From NCBI GenBank assembly GCA_900110635.1, contig FOEK01000003.1:62001-126000 (forward strand): a DNA stretch of 64,000 nt, in the 5' to 3' direction. The notes beneath the pieces were generated by a model. It did not search any database. It saw only the letters and a program-made list of their open reading frames with translations, and was not told the origin of the DNA. Position 1 is the stretch's first letter. Each line of letters starts with the position of its first letter. Shown here in pieces: positions 44,375 to 54,000 of this stretch. This DNA comes from Lachnospiraceae bacterium NE2001 (GTDB lineage: Bacteria > Bacillota > Clostridia > Lachnospirales > Lachnospiraceae). Made by a program: the position numbers and the translations under genes.

Positions 44375-45208
44375 ATGGAGAAGATAACATCTGTAAAAAA
44401 TGACAGAGTTAAAAGAGTCACCAAGATTATGAGCAGCCCGAAGGAACGTAAGTACTCCGGTAAATATCTTGTTGAAGGCCCACGTATGGCCCGGGAGATT
44501 CCACTGAAAGATATTGATCAGATTTTTGTGACACAGGACTTCTATGATAAAGAGGTGGATGGCGATACAAAGCTTTTCCGAGTTGTGTCTTATGCAGTTG
44601 ACAAAGGCAAATGCTTTATCGTGTCTCCAGATGTACTTAGAAAGCTTACAAATACTGAGAGACCACAGGGAATTGCTGCGCTTGTAAAAATCCACGAGTA
44701 CAAGCTGGAGGATCTGATGGTTAAAGGCGATGCGCCTCCAATGATCATTATAGCAGAGCGTCTTCAGGACCCTGGAAATATGGGTACCATCATCAGGTCA
44801 GCAGAGGGAGCGGGAGCCACAGGTATAATTGTGAGCTACGACTCCGTTGATATATACAGCCCAAAGGTTGTTCGCGCTACTATGGGTGCCATTTTCCGTG
44901 AGAAGATAGTTGTTACCTATGATCTTTTAGGAGATATACAGAAACTCAAGGAAGCGGGAATTACCGTGTATGCTATGCACCTAGAGGGCAAGTCTATGTA
45001 CGACATGGACTTTACAGGCCCGTCAGCATTTATGATCGGAAATGAAGGACGGGGTCTTTCGGATGACATAGTAAACGAAGCAGACAAGCTTCTCCGCATC
45101 CCTATGATGGGAGAACTGGAGAGCCTCAACGCCGGAGCGTCAGCAACGATCGTTGCTTACGAATTCCTGCGTCAGCGCCTCTCCAACGTAGATATGTTAT
45201 TCTTATAA
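44375..45208 (+). CDS. RNA 2'-O-methyltransferase, SpoU/TrmH family (RlmB-like)
   Basis: 277 residues. SAM-dependent ribose methylation of rRNA or tRNA; a knotted SPOUT fold. An N-terminal substrate-binding domain (SPKERKYSGKYLVEGPRMA) is followed by the three SpoU motifs: QDPGNMGTIIRSAEGAGATG, MIGNEGRGLSDD and SLNAGASATIVAYEFLRQR. Which RNA it modifies cannot be told from sequence. A CAGAGGAAAATAT site precedes the start. Confidence 0.92.
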   Translation: MEKITSVKNDRVKRVTKIMSSPKERKYSGKYLVEGPRMAREIPLKDIDQIFVTQDFYDKEVDGDTKLFRVVSYAVDKGKCFIVSPDVLRKLTNTERPQGIAALVKIHEYKLEDLMVKGDAPPMIIIAERLQDPGNMGTIIRSAEGAGATGIIVSYDSVDIYSPKVVRATMGAIFREKIVVTYDLLGDIQKLKEAGITVYAMHLEGKSMYDMDFTGPSAFMIGNEGRGLSDDIVNEADKLLRIPMMGELESLNAGASATIVAYEFLRQRLSNVDMLFL

Positions 45209-45238
45209 AAAGTTGTCATGGACGTAACAACTTTTTTT
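45207..45238 (+). terminator. Rho-independent terminator
   Basis: AAAAAGTTGT / ACAACTTTTT around CATGGACGTA, then TT. It starts at the stop codon of the methyltransferase gene and ends 9 nt before the next ATG, next to its GGAGG site. Confidence 0.85.
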
Positions 45239-45247
45239 GGAGGTAAT

Positions 45248-46342
45248 ATGATATATATATCAGATGGTAGCTATAAGGACGATTTAAAAGAGTACAATGA
45301 GCAGATTCTGGAGAAGTACGGAGTGTCCTCCAGCAGTGCTGAGCGTGAGATAATGTGTATGGCCGACAGCGGCAATACTGTAGCCTGCAAGCTATATGCG
45401 GATCTCATCTTCTACAAGAAGATTATGAGGAAAAACTTCTACCGAGATGCATTTGACCTGTATATGAAGGCGGCTGGAATCACAGTGGGTGAGTTGGGCT
45501 GGGACTGCAGTGGCAAGGCTTATCCTCTTTCTTTCTGGATGATCGGCTACTATCTTGTGAATTATAGAAGAGAGTCTGCCCTTGCAAATTGCGAGAAGAT
45601 AGACGTTCTGGAGGATATGTCCCTCGAGGAGAGGTACAGCATAGCGTTGGAGCTTGCCATCGCCACCGTTGACAATATAGATGCTTCAGGCGCCATCAAC
45701 CTGATAGGAAGGGTTCTGTTCGAGGTGTCAGAGAACCCTGAATTGTTTGAAAAACTGAAGGGCTCTATTGTGCAAAATGTTACCAAACACGATTTTTCCT
45801 CTATAGGAATAAAGATAGCTGCCATCACAACTCCGGAGGAATGCGCCGCTGCGGCAGACAAGTTCTTCGTTAAGGCAGCAGAGGAGGGCTACGTATATGC
45901 CTGCAATAATCTGGCAGTGAGAGAGGCAGAGCACATCATCAGATTGATGTCAGAAACGGATTCAACGAGCCTCGTAGCATCGGATTCTGAAAAGAAGGCG
46001 GAGCTGGAGAATGCAATCCTTGATTACATATGTTTTCTCAAGCTGGCAGCGGACAGATATGAGCCATATGCAGCAAACCGTCTGGGCCTGTTCTATAGAA
46101 CAGGCGAGATAAAGTCTGGTGACAAAACATATACATTTAAAGAGTATACAGACCATGCTCTCGCTAAGAATTATTTCAAGAAAGCTACTGTTTGTCCTGA
46201 TGAAAACTCAGGCTGGGCTTTCCTTAATCTTATCAAATATTTCTACAATGATTATATGAACGATATCGACCTATTGAACGAACATATGGATTACATCAAG
46301 GCACTCAATCCAGAGGCCTATGACATAGCCATTGAGTTATAG
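45248..46342 (+). CDS. Sel1/TPR-like repeat protein of unknown function
   Basis: 364 residues from ATG 45248 after TTTTGGAGGTAAT; an upstream frame extension runs into the terminator. The chain is helical and rich in alanine, with segments of Sel1-like character (GNTVACKLYADLIFYKKI, AAEEGYVYACNNLAVREAE, EPYAANRLGLFYRTGE, ALAKNYFKKATVCPDENSGW). Such repeats usually mediate protein contacts. No signal peptide. Partners and function are unknown. Confidence 0.75.
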   Translation: MIYISDGSYKDDLKEYNEQILEKYGVSSSSAEREIMCMADSGNTVACKLYADLIFYKKIMRKNFYRDAFDLYMKAAGITVGELGWDCSGKAYPLSFWMIGYYLVNYRRESALANCEKIDVLEDMSLEERYSIALELAIATVDNIDASGAINLIGRVLFEVSENPELFEKLKGSIVQNVTKHDFSSIGIKIAAITTPEECAAAADKFFVKAAEEGYVYACNNLAVREAEHIIRLMSETDSTSLVASDSEKKAELENAILDYICFLKLAADRYEPYAANRLGLFYRTGEIKSGDKTYTFKEYTDHALAKNYFKKATVCPDENSGWAFLNLIKYFYNDYMNDIDLLNEHMDYIKALNPEAYDIAIEL

Positions 46343-46364
46343 GATAAAGCGACAAATCGACAGT

Positions 46365-46382
46365 TGAGAACCGTCCCTAGTT
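46365..46382. repeat. Half copy of repeat family B
   Basis: GAGAACCGTCCCTAGTTGG: the inner arm of family B with one change. It overlaps the start of the TTGACA promoter region for the lysine riboswitch. Confidence 0.55.
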
Positions 46383-46387
46383 GGTGA

Positions 46388-46416
46388 TTGACACAGGGGA
46401 AAGTTGGTGTTATAGT
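46388..46416 (+). promoter_or_regulatory. Sigma-A promoter of the dapA riboswitch transcript
   Basis: Consensus TTGACA (46388-46393), 17-nt spacer, TATAGT (46411-46416), starting the transcript about 10 nt before the riboswitch P1 stem. Confidence 0.88.
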
Positions 46417-46426
46417 AATCAAGAAT

Positions 46427-46603
46427 GTAGAGGACGCGAAGATTATCAGTATCATATCGGATGAGGCTGGCTCAGGTGAAGATATGAGAAAGGATGATTC
46501 GCCGAAGACGCATAGCTCCAGAGGCTGTGTGATCTGGGCCTTAGATTAAAAGTCTAAGGACTGTCATCTTGTGTGTTGAGCTACATACAGGATGGAGTGC
46601 TAC
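46427..46603 (+). ncRNA. Lysine riboswitch (L box) upstream of dapA
   Basis: Matches the L-box core: GTAGAGGACGCGAAG at the 5' side with AGTAT, the conserved TTCGCCGAAGACG (46498-46510), GGGCC, and GGACTGTCATCTT before the closing CTACGG. GTAG (46427-46430) can pair with CTAC (46600-46603) as P1. A terminator (46645-46677) follows and dapA, the first step of lysine synthesis, is next, so lysine would switch the gene off. Confidence 0.9.
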
Positions 46604-46644
46604 GGTTATGAAGATTATTCTTGAAGTATATTTATGAATTATCT

Positions 46645-46677
46645 AATGGACCGAACTCCTACATCGGTCCATTTTTT
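46645..46677 (+). terminator. Regulated terminator of the lysine riboswitch
   Basis: AATGGACCGA / TCGGTCCATT 10-bp stem with loop ACTCCTACA, followed by TTTTG. It lies between the aptamer and the dapA ribosome binding site. Confidence 0.92.
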
Positions 46678-46722
46678 GTGGGTCGAACAATACCATTTTA
46701 TTTATTTAAGGAGGACAAGGTA

Positions 46723-47610
46723 ATGTCAATTTTTAAGGGATCAGGAGTAGCATTAGTTACACCATTTATGCCAAATGGTGAGATCGATTATGAGCAGTTA
46801 AGAAAGCTCACAGATTTTCATGTAGAGCATAAGACAGATGCAATCATCGTATGTGGAACCTCAGGAGAGTCCGCAACTATGACTGTTGAGGAGCATCTTG
46901 AGTGCATCGCAGTTGTTGCAGAGCAGGCAAATGGCCGTATTCCAGTAGTTGCTGGAACAGGTTCAAATGATACTGCTACCGCCATCGAGCTTTCAACAGA
47001 GGCTGAGAAGTGCGGCGTTGATGGACTTCTTATGGTTACACCATACTATAATAAGTGTACACAGAACGGACTTATCAAGCACTATGAGAAGGTTTCAGAG
47101 GCAGTTAAGACACCAATTATTCTGTACAACGTACCAAGCAGAACAGGCTGCAACATCCTTCCAGCAACTGCTGTAAAGATGGCAAAGGAGCTTGAAAATG
47201 TAGTAGCTATCAAGGAAGCATCTGGAAATATCTCTCAGGTTGCTGAGCTTGCTCATCTTGCTGACGGATGCATCGACATTTATTCTGGAAATGATGATCA
47301 GATAGTTCCACTTCTTTCGCTTGGTGGAATCGGTGTTATCTCTGTTACTGCAAATATCATTCCTGATGATACACACGATCTGTGCCAGAAGTTCTTTGAC
47401 GGCGATGTTAAGGGTTCGCTGGAGCTTCAGCTGAAGGCTATTGATCTTTGCAAGGCTCTCTTCTGCGAGGTTAACCCTATACCTGTAAAGAAGGCTACTG
47501 AGCTTATGGGTATGACAAATGGTGTCGTTAGACTTCCACTTACCGAGATGGAGCCTGAGAATACTGCAAAACTCGAGAAGGCAATGCGTGATTACGGCAT
47601 TTCATTTTAA
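46723..47610 (+). CDS. dapA: 4-hydroxy-tetrahydrodipicolinate synthase
   Basis: 295 residues, the normal length, from ATG 46723 after TTTAAGGAGGACAAGGTA; the upstream frame extension runs through the riboswitch terminator. First committed step of lysine/diaminopimelate synthesis from pyruvate and aspartate semialdehyde. The Schiff-base lysine is K164 in VAIKEASGN; CGTSGESATMT and YNVPSRTG are the other active-site blocks. Controlled by the lysine riboswitch. dapB follows after a hairpin-rich repeat cassette. Confidence 0.98.
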   Translation: MSIFKGSGVALVTPFMPNGEIDYEQLRKLTDFHVEHKTDAIIVCGTSGESATMTVEEHLECIAVVAEQANGRIPVVAGTGSNDTATAIELSTEAEKCGVDGLLMVTPYYNKCTQNGLIKHYEKVSEAVKTPIILYNVPSRTGCNILPATAVKMAKELENVVAIKEASGNISQVAELAHLADGCIDIYSGNDDQIVPLLSLGGIGVISVTANIIPDDTHDLCQKFFDGDVKGSLELQLKAIDLCKALFCEVNPIPVKKATELMGMTNGVVRLPLTEMEPENTAKLEKAMRDYGISF

Positions 47611-47626
47611 TTAATAAACGCCACCC

Positions 47627-47903
47627 GAGTTGAGACATATGTTTTTTCGACATCGCTTGAGCAATATCACTTCGTGATATTCAAAACTTGCTTTGCAAGT
47701 TTTGGTTCTGCTTCGCAGAACGCTTCTGCCTTCGGCAGACTCCCGATTCGAAGAATCGGGAGCTGACTCCGCTCAATTTGTGAACAGTTCACTGGACTGT
47801 TCACCCCCTAGCGGACACTAAGCTCTCAGCCACCTCATTCTTCGGTGTCTGAATCGCTAAGTGCCGAGACCCATAATGGTCTCAAAAACATATGTCTCAA
47901 CTT
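47627..47903. repeat. Hairpin-rich cassette with terminal inverted repeats (family E, long form)
   Basis: Perfect 18-bp ends GTTGAGACATATGTTTTT (47629-47646) and its complement (47884-47901) enclose a row of hairpins with 3-nt loops: AATATCAC-TTC (47663-47681), CAAAACTTGC-TTT (47682-47704), GTTCTGC-TTC (47705-47721), TCTGCC-TTC (47725-47739) and TCCCGATTC-GAA (47741-47761). Then TGAACAGT/ACTGTTCA (47781-47803) and GAGACC/GGTCTC (47866-47883). It fills the dapA-dapB gap and has no ORF of note. A MITE-like element or a structured RNA are the options. Confidence 0.85.
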
Positions 47904-47934
47904 GGTTGGCTGATTAAGCAAGAAAGGAATAGAT

Positions 47935-48711
47935 ATGACTAAGATTATAATGAGTGGCTGCAGTGGTCGTATGGGCCGTGTGATCACTGATATAGTAAAG
48001 GAAGATATTGAGGCCGAGATCGTTGCTGGTGTTGATGTGTTCGACGACGGAACTTTGGGCTATCCAGTTTACAAGAGCATTTCAGAGGTGAGCGTTGATG
48101 CAGATGTGATCATCGATTTCTCATCACCTAAGGTTCTTGAGGGACTTCTCAAGTATGCTGAGGAGACAAACACCCCTATAGTTCTTTGCACCACAGGCTT
48201 CAGTCCTGAACAGCTGGAGAACATCAAGGATGCAAGCAGCAAGGTGGCAATCCTTAAGTCAGCTAACATGAGCCTTGGTATCAATACGATCATTAAGCTG
48301 CTGAAGACTGCAACATCTGTATTCTGTCCAAATGGATTCGATGTTGAGATTGTGGAGCAGCATCATCACAACAAGCTGGATGCGCCATCAGGTACAGCAC
48401 TTGCGCTTGCTGATGCAATAAATGAAGCAGCTGGCGGTGATATGGAGTATGTATACGACAGAAGCGACCGTTTAGAGAAGAGAGGGGCTAAGGAGCTGGG
48501 CATCTCCGCAGTACGTGGTGGCTCTATACCTGGAACTCACGATGTGATCTTCGCTGGACAGGACGAGGTTATCGAGCTTCGTCACATCGCATATTCCCGT
48601 AGCATTTTTGGTAATGGTGCAGTCAGTGCAGCAAAGTTCCTGGCTGGAAAGCCAGCTGGAATGTACGACATGTCCAACGTTATCGAGGCTACTCTGACCA
48701 AGGTCAACTAG
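47935..48711 (+). CDS. dapB: 4-hydroxy-tetrahydrodipicolinate reductase
   Basis: 258 residues, normal length. Second step of lysine/diaminopimelate synthesis, NAD(P)H dependent. The N-terminal nucleotide site is SGCSGRMGRVI; the substrate and catalytic site is EIVEQHHHNKLDAPSGTAL with the family's histidine pair; the C-terminus has HDVIFAGQDEVIELRH. An AAGAAAGGAATAGAT site precedes the start. Whether it shares a transcript with dapA depends on read-through of the hairpin cassette between them. Confidence 0.98.
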   Translation: MTKIIMSGCSGRMGRVITDIVKEDIEAEIVAGVDVFDDGTLGYPVYKSISEVSVDADVIIDFSSPKVLEGLLKYAEETNTPIVLCTTGFSPEQLENIKDASSKVAILKSANMSLGINTIIKLLKTATSVFCPNGFDVEIVEQHHHNKLDAPSGTALALADAINEAAGGDMEYVYDRSDRLEKRGAKELGISAVRGGSIPGTHDVIFAGQDEVIELRHIAYSRSIFGNGAVSAAKFLAGKPAGMYDMSNVIEATLTKVN

Positions 48712-48755
48712 GTTGAGAAGGTCTGTGGGCAAAAACATGAAAGTCGAGGAAAAGA

Positions 48756-49091
48756 ATGACTGAAGAACAGATTCTTTGTAGTGCTTCTAAGTACACTCAG
48801 AAGTTTTATTTCAATCCCAAATATCAGAATCTCCCAAAGAAGATTCAGGATGAGCTGCGTATCGCGCTGGTTATCTTCACTGAGGAGATTGGTGGCGAGA
48901 TATACCTGTATTTCGACGATGAGGGTGGTCTCTCCATCGCCACAGATTTTAAGGAAAATGATTTTCTTTATGACGAGATCGGAAGTGGTCTTAAGGTGAA
49001 TCAGCTTCGTATGGAGAAAAGGGAGCTCTTTGAACAGCTTGAGGAGTACTACGAGCTGCTGATTATGATGAAACCAGGCGGCGATGTGTAG
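48756..49091 (+). CDS. Small conserved protein of unknown function (DUF6145-like)
   Basis: 111 residues, acidic and soluble. Contains KYTQKFYFNPKYQNLPKKIQ near the N-terminus, then an alpha/beta pattern with EIGGEIYLYFDDEGGLSI and a helical end EQLEEYYELLIMMK. It resembles a small clostridial protein family (possibly DUF6145); the name is uncertain. A CGAGGAAAAGA site precedes the ATG. It lies between dapB and coaX. Confidence 0.78.
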   Translation: MTEEQILCSASKYTQKFYFNPKYQNLPKKIQDELRIALVIFTEEIGGEIYLYFDDEGGLSIATDFKENDFLYDEIGSGLKVNQLRMEKRELFEQLEEYYELLIMMKPGGDV

Positions 49092-49162
49092 GCCTGGATT
49101 AAAAACATTTTAAATGAAAGATTCTGCCAGATAGAATTATCGTATATGTGAAAGGGAAAGAT

Positions 49163-49927
49163 ATGTTATTTGCAATAGATGTTGGAAATACAAATATTAC
49201 CATAGGTCTTTTTGACAAGGAAAACCTTGTGAAGCAGTTTCGTATGATCACAAAGACTTCTCGTACTTCTGATGAGTACGGTGTGTTCCTGAGACAGTGG
49301 CTTCAGGTAAATGGTATTGAGGACGCAAAGATTGAGGCCGTTATCATTTCATCGGTTGTACCAAATATCATGCACTCCCTGACTAGCGGTATTATCAAGT
49401 ATTTCCAGTGTGACCCACTCATTGTGGCACCTGGCATCAAGTCGGGAATCAGACTGGCTATTCCAAATCCGAAGGAACTGGGTGCCGACCGACTGGTGGA
49501 TGCAGTTGCTGCCTACGAGATGTATGGCGGTCCGGTTATAGTAGTGGATTTCGGAACCGCTACCACTCACGATCTTGTGCTGGCAGACGGTACATTTGCA
49601 GCGGGTGTTACCTCGCCTGGTATAAGGCTTGCGGCGAACGCGCTCTGGACAGGTACCGCAAAACTGCCTGAAGTTGAAATCCAGAAGGTGGATACGGTGC
49701 TGGGCAAGGACACGGTTTCCAGCATGCAGGCAGGTATTTACTACGGATATATCGGCCAGACCGAGTACATCATCAGGGCTATGAAGAAAGAGTCGGGCCT
49801 TTCAGATATTAAGGTGGTTGCCACAGGTGGTCTGGGTAAAATGATATCAGAAGCAACAGATGCTATCGATGTATACGACCCAGAACTAACACTTCACGGT
49901 CTCCGCATCATCTACGACAAACAGTAA
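49163..49927 (+). CDS. coaX: Type III pantothenate kinase
   Basis: 254 residues from ATG 49163 after GAAAGGGAAAGAT; a GTG 15 nt upstream is less likely. Phosphorylates pantothenate, the first step of coenzyme A synthesis. Family blocks: [14 protein letters not shown] (nucleotide phosphate site), [26 protein letters not shown] and GGVTSPGI-type [16 protein letters not shown]. Length matches the family. Confidence 0.96.
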   Translation: MLFAIDVGNTNITIGLFDKENLVKQFRMITKTSRTSDEYGVFLRQWLQVNGIEDAKIEAVIISSVVPNIMHSLTSGIIKYFQCDPLIVAPGIKSGIRLAIPNPKELGADRLVDAVAAYEMYGGPVIVVDFGTATTHDLVLADGTFAAGVTSPGIRLAANALWTGTAKLPEVEIQKVDTVLGKDTVSSMQAGIYYGYIGQTEYIIRAMKKESGLSDIKVVATGGLGKMISEATDAIDVYDPELTLHGLRIIYDKQ

Positions 49928-49936
49928 AGATAGGAA

Positions 49937-49992
49937 AAGACAGGGGACGGTTCTCCGTCTAAAAAATAAGACAGAGAACCATCCCCTGTCTT
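49937..49992. repeat. Palindromic repeat, family B, full inverted pair
   Basis: AAGACAGGGGACGGTTCTC (49937-49955) and GAGAACCATCCCCTGTCTT (49974-49992) are inverted with one mismatch around CGTCTAAAAAATAAGACA. It ends 9 nt before the dusB start, so the hairpin's right arm is close to the ribosome-binding region. Confidence 0.88.
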
Positions 49993-50000
49993 GTAAGCTT

Positions 50001-51002
50001 ATGAATAAAGAGATGTTTGAAAATAAAATATTCTTAGGACCAATGGCAGGTGTTACAGACCTGCCTTTTCGCATTTTGTGCAAAGAACAGGGTGCAGACG
50101 TAATGGTGACTGAAATGGTATCGGCAAAGGGACTCTACTATGGAAGCCCCAAGACCGACATATTGCTAGCCACCAGAGAAAGCGAACGCCCTGTGGGCAT
50201 CCAGCTATTCGGAAGTGATCCCGAGATTATGGCCGGTGAAGCTGCCAAGCTTTTAAAATGTGCAATGGGGACTGTCCCCATTGCACATAGGTCTGTCCCC
50301 AACTGCACATTTCAGTTTGTGGATATCAATATGGGGTGTCCGGTGCCGAAGATTGTGAATAATGGTGAGGGCTCGGCGCTGATGAAGAAGCCTGAGCTTG
50401 TTGAGGAGATTGTGAGGGCCATAGATCAGGCAGTGGATGTTCCTGTCACGGTGAAGATAAGGGCGGGATTTACAGCTGATACGAAAAATGCACCTGAAAT
50501 CGCTGAGGCTGCCGAGAGGGGTGGTGCTGCGGCTGTGGCAGTTCACGCAAGAACCAGGGAACAGTATTATTCGGGCAAGGCTGACTGGTCTATAATAAAA
50601 AAGGTTAAAGAGAGGGTATCCATACCGGTTATTGGAAATGGTGATATATGTAATGCGGAGGATGTCCTTCGTATGAAGGAAGAGACGGGGTGCGACTCAT
50701 TTATGGTGGCAAGAGCGGCCAAGGGTAATCCATGGGTATTCCGGGAGATAAAGGCTGGTCTCGAAAAGGGACTGGACAGCGTTCCACCGAGACCGGAGCT
50801 GGACGAGATAAGAGATATGATGCTTAGACATATCGACCTTATGCTGGAGGAAAAGGGGGAGTACATCGGCGTAAGAGAGATGAGAAAGCATATTGCGTGG
50901 TACACGGAAGGCATATATAATAGTGCAAGACTTAGAAAACGTGTTTGTGAAATAGAAAGTGCGGAGGAGCTGATAGATCTCATCCAACACCTGGGTCAGT
51001 AA
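50001..51002 (+). CDS. dusB: tRNA-dihydrouridine synthase, DusB family, with repeat-derived insertion
   Basis: 333 residues. FMN enzyme that reduces uridine in tRNA D loops. Blocks: [13 protein letters not shown] at the start, the catalytic-cysteine loop [40 protein letters not shown] and [11 protein letters not shown]. Between AAKLLK and FVDINMGCP, where DusB proteins normally continue directly, lie about 18 extra residues, [18 protein letters not shown], encoded by a family C palindrome at 50258-50308. The frame stays open and the active site is intact. No strong ribosome binding site is visible upstream, where a family B hairpin lies. Confidence 0.94.
   Translation: MNKEMFENKIFLGPMAGVTDLPFRILCKEQGADVMVTEMVSAKGLYYGSPKTDILLATRESERPVGIQLFGSDPEIMAGEAAKLLKCAMGTVPIAHRSVPNCTFQFVDINMGCPVPKIVNNGEGSALMKKPELVEEIVRAIDQAVDVPVTVKIRAGFTADTKNAPEIAEAAERGGAAAVAVHARTREQYYSGKADWSIIKKVKERVSIPVIGNGDICNAEDVLRMKEETGCDSFMVARAAKGNPWVFREIKAGLEKGLDSVPPRPELDEIRDMMLRHIDLMLEEKGEYIGVREMRKHIAWYTEGIYNSARLRKRVCEIESAEELIDLIQHLGQ
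50258..50308. repeat. Palindromic repeat, family C, copy inside dusB
   Basis: ATGTGCAATGGGGA-CTG-TCCCCATTGCACAT (50258-50288) is a perfect 14-bp palindrome, followed by a partial second arm CTGTCCCCAACTGCACAT (50293-50310). One base differs from the intergenic copy at 39299. Reads through in frame as part of dusB. Confidence 0.92.
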
Positions 51003-51023
51003 AAAAAGTTGAAAGGTATTTAT

Positions 51024-54000
51024 ATGAAGGATAGAAGTAAGAAAAGTATTGTTGTTATAATAATTGTGGTGGCTGTTTTGCTCCTTCTGCTGGGCACGGC
51101 CACTTTAATTGTGCTTATAAAGAGAGGGTCGGGCTCGGGTAGTAACTCTAGTAAAACCGAGGGTAAAGGTAACGATGACAGAGACGACGCGTCGGCAAGT
51201 GATGCCTCCGGCGGCAGCAGAGCTGACACCAGCGTTGACAGTATATTTTCAAATGTCAGCGTAGACCCTATCAGTATTGAGAAGAATGACAGCCTGAGAG
51301 GGGTTGCCAGTGAGAATACAGTTATGATCTATATGATCGGCTCCAACCTGGAGAGTGAGGCTGGTGCCGCATCTCTGGACCTTTCCGAGATGATCAGCAG
51401 CGGTGTAGACACAAGCAAGACAAATGTTGTCATTTTCACAGGTGGTGCGAGCCAGTGGAAGTTCGATGTCTCTGCTGACAAGAATTATGTGGTGAGAGTT
51501 GAGGGAAGCAAGGGATATTATCTGGATGGTCAGACCGCTGATGTGGCAAATATGGGCGATCCTGGCACTCTTGCGGGTTTCCTGGATTTCTGCGTTGACA
51601 ATTACGAGGCAGAACATTATTCCCTGATCTTCTGGGATCATGGCGCAGGTCCTGTATACGGCTATGGCGTGGATGAGCTTCATAAAAATGATACTATGAC
51701 ATATTCCGAGATGGCGGCAGCAATGGACGCGTCTCCATTTGGCAAAAAGAAGAAGCTTGATTTCGTAGGCTTTGACGCCTGCCTTATGGCTTCTATAGAG
51801 TATGCCACACTTTTTTCTGATTACGCAGATTATATGGTTGCTTCTCAGGAGGTTGAACCTGGAATGGGCTGGAACTACAGCTTCCTGAAGACCTACAACA
51901 CCACCAGTAACGGTGAGAAGATAGGAATCAGCATAGTTGATGATTTCAAAACGTTCTATGATACCTACGCAAGTATGATGAAAAACCCAATGTACACCTT
52001 GTCTTGCCTTGATCTGTCGAAGGTAGACGAAGTAGATGATGCATTAAATGATATCTTTGGCGATATGTATCAGGGACTGGGCAATAACGAATATAACGAG
52101 ATAGTACAGGCAAGAGATGATACCCTGAACTGCGGCTCCACAGCTTACGGTTCCAAGGGTGAAGCTATAGATCAGATAGATGTTGGTTCTATTGCAGATG
52201 AGTTCGGCGATCTTTACAAGGGTTCATCAGACAAGCTGGATAAAGCTTTGGATGAAATGGTGATCAAACAGGGGTCAAATGTAGACGGCACCTCAGGTGT
52301 GTCGATATATTTCCCATACAGCAATCAGCTGTTTTATCAATACTATGGCGAGAGCGTTATAGATCAGATATCTGTTGCTGATAATTACACAACCTTCGTT
52401 CACGCTTTTGCAACAGCTTGGGAAAGTGATGGTGAAAATGTAGCCGCTTTCTATGAAGAAATCGAGGAAACAACAGAGACAGCAACCGAGGCACCAACCG
52501 AGGAGCCAGCAGAACCAGCAACTGAGACTCCAACCGAGGAGCCGGCAGAGCCTGCAACTGAGGCACCAACCGAGGAGCCAGCAGAACCAGCAACAGAGGC
52601 TTCAACAGAAGCAACAGAAGCACCAACTGAGGCGACTGAGGCTCCAACTGAGGAAGCTACTGAAGCAGCTTCTGAGGAACCTTCCCAGGAACCAAGTGGA
52701 CAGACTGCTTCCGGAGAGACCATATACTCCGACTCAGTTCTTTCAGTTAAGTTGACTGAAAAGCAGCTGAACAACCTGGCTTCAGCTTCATATTCTATAT
52801 TTTACAAAAATCAGATTTCAAGTTTTGATGATGCCTACGTGCCAGTGCTTACAGATGTTGAACTGACACCAGACAGTAAAGGTATATTGAGGGTTCCGGA
52901 TGATCCGGAGGTTCTTGTTGCCACCAATAGAAATGATGAGTCTGTCTGGCCATTTAAACAGATAGATGTAAAGCTTGGCAAGATGGAGGTTTACAGATCA
53001 AATGGTCAGTTCTTAGTCAGCTCCATGCTGGATTTCCCTAACACAACTATGGAGTCTGTGGTTTGTAACGTAGCTATTAAAGAAGGCCGCGATCCTGAAA
53101 TCATCAGTTTTGATGCGGTTTCGGATTCAGATATAGTTGGTAAAAATGATATAAGCCCAGAGGGCTGGGGCTATATGGCTTATTATGCTCCGACCTATCT
53201 GCCTGTGAAGAACGAAAAGGGCAATACTCTTCCTTATACAGAGTGGGATAGAGATGGTGTATTTTACATGACCTACACAGCTCTTAGCGATGACTTCAGC
53301 TTCAAGCTTAAGCATCTGTCAGAGCTGAACGAGGAGTTCGTGTGTCAGATAGTTATCAAGGATGTTAAGGGTAATTCCTATGCTACTAATATTGTGGACT
53401 ACACGAGACGTTCCCGCTGTATAACAACAGTCCCTACTGAAAATGGTACAATCACAGCCACAGTATACGACGACCATGCGATCATAGATTCCTACGAGGG
53501 CAGCGATACTACGCTGGCTATTCCTGCTACCATTTTGGATAAACCAGTTACTGAACTGGGAGAAGAGTCATTTAAGCTGTCTGACCTTCAGGAGGTAACT
53601 ATCCCTGAGGGAGTTACCGAGATTCATGGAGATGCATTTACCTTGTGCGATAGTCTGAAGACAGTTAGTTTTCCGTCTACTCTGACTGGTATCGGCGAGG
53701 GAGCCTTCAGCTACTGCGATGAGCTGGAGACGGCTGCTCTTCCGGAGAGTCTGGAGTATCTGGATAACTTTGCTTTCTACAACTGTTCGAAGATAGCTGA
53801 AATGGCAGTTCCAGCAACTATCAAATATTATGGAACAGGTGCGATTCCTTTCACAGCTAACCTGACATTTGCCGATAATGCAAATTATATATTTAAGGAT
53901 GGCAGCGTATTTACTGCTGATGGTAAAACTCTTGTTCAGTGCTTCAGCCACGATGAGAGTTATGCAATCCCTGAAGGTACTGAGATAATCGGTGCCCAGG

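Noticed and set aside
52451-52774. Repetitive frames on both strands in the protease linker
   Set aside because: They follow from the 36-bp tandem units of the Thr/Glu/Pro linker and have no independent start signal.
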